A stretch of DNA of 24,889 bases, taken from assembly GCA_900543275.1 (NCBI GenBank), contig UQQL01000025.1:1-24889 (forward strand), read 5' to 3'. The DNA is from an uncultured Collinsella sp. GTDB taxonomy: Bacteria; Actinomycetota; Coriobacteriia; Coriobacteriales; Coriobacteriaceae. The notes under the pieces were generated by a model. The model was not told the origin of the DNA and searched no databases. It saw only the letters and a program-made list of their open reading frames with translations. The translations under genes and the position numbers were made by a program. Below, piece after piece: positions 22,671-24,889 of this stretch. Numbering within the stretch: the first letter of the stretch is position 1; the number at the start of each line of letters is the position of its first letter.

Positions 22671-23679
22671 GCTCGTGCACCGTCCTTTCAATGAGGTGGT
22701 TCCACGCCTGCTTGAGCGATTTGGGGGCCATGGGCCTCATGCCGTCCATGGCGTGGGCCATGCAAAATGAGGCGGCGGCTTCAAGATCGCGCACGTCAAC
22801 GGTCCAAGTCCATCCCGAATCGGTGTGTGCGAGCTCACCTCGCCCGCGCGTGAGGCCGTTGATCATATCGATCTGCGTCTGCGGGGCGAACGAGAACGTA
22901 GCCGCAACGGGCGGGCGGTCGGCAAAATCGAATTCAAAGAACAGGTAGTCGCTGAGGTTGAAGTCTGCAGGGATGGCGTAGGCCTTCGAAGGACGCCAAG
23001 CGCGAACGATACGGTCGCAGCGGAATGTCCTGATGTCGTCGGTGGCATTGTCGAGGCCGCAGAAGTACGCAACGCCCTCGCGCTCGAACATGCCGTAGAC
23101 GCAGACGGTACGCTCTTTCTGCTCACCGCGTCCGTTCTGATATAAAAATCGCAGCGCGCATCGCTCGGCAAAGGCGCTCCATACCGCATCGACGGTGGGA
23201 GAGCGGCGGATCGGTGCTTCGTCCGCCGTCGTCCTGCCGGTGAGGTAGGCAATCTTGGAACGAATATCGGCAAGCGGCGCGGCAAAAGTGGATGAGCCGG
23301 CCGCTATTGTCTGGTCGATAGCGTTGAGCAGGATATCGGCGTCGTCTGCGGTGATGAGGCCGCCTGCCGCAAACGTGTGCTCGCGGTCGATTGTCCATGA
23401 GCTTTCCTCGGTCTCCTGCGCGCCGGCGGGGCGAACCTCCTTGATTAAGATGCCGCGTTCGAGCAGTTTGTCACGATCGCGCCGAAACTTGCGCTTATCC
23501 GAGTCGATATTGCCCGAGCCATATCCCAGGTCAGAATCCAAGACGATCTGCTCGGTCGTCAGCGGTTCGGGGGAGCTGTTGAGCACAAAGAAAAGATTGA
23601 GGATGCGCTGAGCCGTTTTATCGAAACTGGGCTCCGAATTCCCCTTTTTAATTGTCGCGGTCGCGTCGCTTGCCGTCAT
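22657..23679 (-). CDS. WYL-domain transcriptional regulator (PafB-like)
   Basis: This is the upstream partner of the WYL pair, 340 residues long. A helix-turn-helix region lies at about 20-80 (RILNLFFVLNSSPEPLTTEQI, then a charged recognition segment). The WYL domain is at about 175-235: LRFLYQNGRGEQKERTV, then VAYFCGLD in place of the WYL core, and FRCDRIVRAW. A C-terminal extension ends the protein. The ATG has AGGA upstream. The pafBC genes of mycobacteria sit near the proteasome genes and tatAC, and none of those is visible here. The pair may control the convergent DinG gene, other repair genes or something unrelated. No operator is recognisable. Confidence 0.85.
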   Translation of the reverse strand: MTASDATATIKKGNSEPSFDKTAQRILNLFFVLNSSPEPLTTEQIVLDSDLGYGSGNIDSDKRKFRRDRDKLLERGILIKEVRPAGAQETEESSWTIDREHTFAAGGLITADDADILLNAIDQTIAAGSSTFAAPLADIRSKIAYLTGRTTADEAPIRRSPTVDAVWSAFAERCALRFLYQNGRGEQKERTVCVYGMFEREGVAYFCGLDNATDDIRTFRCDRIVRAWRPSKAYAIPADFNLSDYLFFEFDFADRPPVAATFSFAPQTQIDMINGLTRGRGELAHTDSGWTWTVDVRDLEAAASFCMAHAMDGMRPMAPKSLKQAWNHLIERTVHEHARA

Positions 23680-23877
23680 AGAGTCCTCGCATGAGAAGGT
23701 GGTTTGCTGCCATGATTTTAGTCCGATATGGAGATTAGGCTATATCCTTGTCCGCTCGGGGCGTTAAGATGGCCCGAATTCGGTCGTTTGCGCTCGCTCG
23801 GGGTATACTTTCGACTATATACGGTTCTAATGTGCATGCATTGGGCCTATTTGTCGGATTATGGATGTGGAGCGCAC
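23680..23877. promoter_or_regulatory. Divergent intergenic region, promoters uncertain
   Basis: This 198-bp gap must hold start sites for the WYL pair (leftward) and the M28-like gene (rightward). On the plus strand TATACT (23804-23809) is a good -10, but no matching -35 is visible. On the minus strand TTAACG, 17 nt, TATAGC is a fair sigma-70 candidate for the WYL genes. Confidence 0.35.
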
Positions 23878-24843
23878 ATGGCGAACACCCAGAACTATAT
23901 TAACCACCTGCTGCAGAACACCGGCATCACGCCGGCATGCAGCGAAGAAGAGCGCTTGGCTGCCGAGGAAATCGCTCAGATCTTCCGCAACCACGGCTTT
24001 GATCCCGAGGTTCAGGAGTTCAATGCCCCGGCGCCCAGCAGGTTGGCATTTGCCGTTACCGGTATTCTTGCGTTTGCCGGCGCCCTGCTGATGGGCATCG
24101 GCGGCGGCATCGGCTTGGTCGGCACCTTGCTGGCCATTGTCGGTGCCGTTCTTTACGTGCTCGAGCGCACGGGCCACCCCGTGGTTTCGCGCCTGGGCAA
24201 GACGGGCGTGAGCCAAAATGTCATCGCCTACCACAAGGCCTCGGGCCCGCTCGCGTCTCCGCGCAACCGCCCGGTGGTCGTTGTCGCACACTACGACTCT
24301 CCCCGTGCTGAGCTGCTCGCCCGCGAGCCCCATGCTTCGTATCGTGCGCTCATCGCCAAGCTGTTGCCCGTTGCCACGGTTGCCCCTGCTGCCGTTGCCA
24401 TCTTGCGTATCCTGCCGCTCCCCGGCGCGCTCAAGGTTTTGCTGTGGATTGTCGCGATCCTCGCTTCCCTCGTTGCGCTCGCCAACGCGGCAAACATTAT
24501 TTCTAACCGCTACATTCTTCCCTATACGTCCGGCGCGGTGTGCAACAAGTCTTCTGTCGCCGCTATGCTCGGCGTTATGGACAACGTTGCTCCCTTCCAG
24601 GGCGAAAACGAGTTTCCCGACGATGTTCCGTTCGATACCTATTTTGGGGAGCAGAAGCGTCGTGCCGAGGAGATGGCGCGCGCAGCAGCGGAGTATGCCG
24701 CGGCCCAACAGCAAAACGACTACGGCAACACCATCGAGTATGAAGAGCCTACCTACGCCGAGGATGAGTTCGGTCAGCCGATTGCTCCCGACGCTCAGGC
24801 CGAGCCCGAACAGGGTGAGGATTTCGACGAGCAAATCGAGGGC
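23878..24843 (+). CDS. M28-peptidase-like membrane protein, 3' truncated
   Basis: The visible 322 residues contain two pairs of hydrophobic segments (about 54-95 and 160-205). A segment VVVVAHYDSPRAEL (133-146) resembles the metal-binding His-x-Asp of M28 aminopeptidases. A later segment SGAVCNKSSVAAML (218-231) aligns with the usual GAxDNASG block but lacks its bridging Asp, so the catalytic site looks degenerate. An acidic, low-complexity region follows (about 255-322). The ATG has GTGGAG upstream. The true C terminus is missing because the sequence changes to adapter at 24844. Family assignment is moderate and function unknown. Confidence 0.65.
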
Positions 24844-24889
24844 CTGTCTCTTATACACATCTCCGAGCCCACGAGACGCGTAGTAATCT
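24844..24889. other. Illumina Nextera adapter (assembly contaminant)
   Basis: The Tn5 mosaic end CTGTCTCTTATACACATCT (24844-24862) is followed by CCGAGCCCACGAGAC (24863-24877), the rest of the Nextera read-2 adapter. Next come GCGTAGTA (24878-24885), which matches an i7 index, and ATCT (24886-24889), the beginning of the P7 sequence. These bases are not genomic. Confidence 0.98.

Noticed and set aside
23827..24858. 343-codon minus-strand frame starting MYKRQ
   Set aside because: Its first codons are the reverse complement of the Nextera mosaic end, and the rest is antisense to the M28-like gene.

Overview
The window looks like the replication-origin region of a high-GC actinobacterium of the class Coriobacteriia, most likely Collinsella or a close relative. 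This placement comes from gene content and protein character, not from a database search. Its right end runs into an Illumina Nextera adapter, so it is the end of an assembled contig, and perhaps the whole contig.

Left arm (1-11181, all genes on the minus strand). In transcription order these are a GHKL-ATPase/winged-helix gene of unknown function, dnaA, dnaN, recF, a DciA/DUF721 gene, gyrB and gyrA. This is the conserved dnaA-dnaN-recF-gyrBA block that reads away from the origin, with one extra gene placed directly upstream of dnaA. Rho-independent terminators follow the DciA gene and gyrA.

Origin. Two non-coding segments carry clustered DnaA-box-like sequences. The dnaA-dnaN gap (7836-8073) holds boxes, a run of five DnaA-trios and a very AT-rich stretch, in the order expected of a basal unwinding system. 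The gap between the ATPase gene and rpmH (11182-11466) holds a second cluster. The two clusters share a diverged double-box element, so the origin appears bipartite and encloses an ATPase-dnaA cassette. The boxes are closer to TTTTC(A/G)ACA than to TTATCCACA, and DnaA has Asn where its DNA-reading helix normally has Asp.

Right arm (11425-16566, plus strand). A strong promoter drives rpmH, rnpA, yidD, yidC and khpB/jag, ending at a clear terminator. Then come rsmG, three perfect parS sites at an exact 39-bp pitch, parA, parB and a small membrane protein. The rsmG-parAB stretch looks lower in GC than its flanks.

Far right (16567-24843). rlmN is on the minus strand. Divergent from it are ddl and an overlapping gene for a DnaQ-exonuclease/DinG-helicase fusion. 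Convergent to that is a pair of overlapping WYL-domain regulators that resemble PafB/PafC. Divergent from them is a membrane protein with an M28-peptidase-like region, cut off by the adapter at 24844.

Together the genes cover initiation (DnaA, origin, ATPase), elongation and repair (DnaN, RecF, DciA, DinG), topology (GyrAB), segregation (ParABS), and the usual origin-linked ribosome, RNase P and membrane-insertion genes. The least explained element is the ATPase/winged-helix gene that shares an apparent operon with dnaA and sits against the origin.
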